Below are positions 6,051-6,052 of a stretch of DNA of 6,052 bases, piece after piece (position 1 is the stretch's first letter; every line of letters begins with the position of its first letter). The stretch spans positions 1 to 6,052 of the forward strand of contig JABXKX010000299.1 in assembly GCA_013619035.1 (NCBI GenBank), written 5' to 3'. A program made the position numbers and the translations under genes. The notes under the pieces were generated by a model. The model was not told the origin of the DNA. It worked only from the letters and a program-made list of their open reading frames with translations, and searched no databases. The stretch comes from Peptostreptococcaceae bacterium. Its GTDB lineage: Bacteria; Bacillota_A; Clostridia; Peptostreptococcales; Acidaminobacteraceae.

Positions 6051-6052
6051 TC

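Overview
The window is a compact stretch of low-G+C bacterial DNA that looks like core or near-core chromosome of a Gram-positive anaerobe, most likely a clostridial-type Firmicute. The clues are AT-rich codon use, very short gene spacing, Shine-Dalgarno sites placed inside upstream stop regions, a lipoprotein carrying a DUF4015-type putative glycosidase domain, a DegV protein and a Gram-positive style cardiolipin synthase. The genus cannot be fixed from the sequence. There are no rRNA or tRNA genes, insertion sequences, phage genes or CRISPR arrays.

Positions 1-5160 hold five genes on the + strand that read as one operon. They are a fumarylacetoacetate hydrolase (FAH) family enzyme cut by the left edge, a lipoprotein with a long Thr/Glu repeat stalk and a putative glycosyl hydrolase domain, a DegV/FakB-like fatty-acid-binding protein, a two-HKD cardiolipin synthase, and lipoprotein signal peptidase LspA. 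Gaps are 13, 3, 3 and 3 nt, and I see no terminator between the genes. A strong intrinsic terminator closes the operon at 5153-5179. An EamA/DMT-type exporter gene (5165-6013, - strand) converges on it. The two stop codons sit in the two arms of the same terminator hairpin, and its 4-nt loop is the whole intergenic region. At the right edge, a -10 box for the exporter gene indicates that translation starts at 6013 and not at the more upstream ATG at 6040.

Four of the five operon genes concern the cell envelope: a lipoprotein, the peptidase that matures lipoproteins, a fatty-acid carrier that can feed phospholipid synthesis, and an enzyme that converts phosphatidylglycerol to cardiolipin. Phosphatidylglycerol is also the diacylglyceryl donor for lipoproteins, so the grouping makes biochemical sense, but the functional link is inference. 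I do not see a clearly new system. The points most worth a second look are the 19-unit in-frame repeat stalk, the shared stop-codon hairpin, and the grouping of lspA with cls, degV and its own likely substrate. No stretch over 300 bases lacks a gene.
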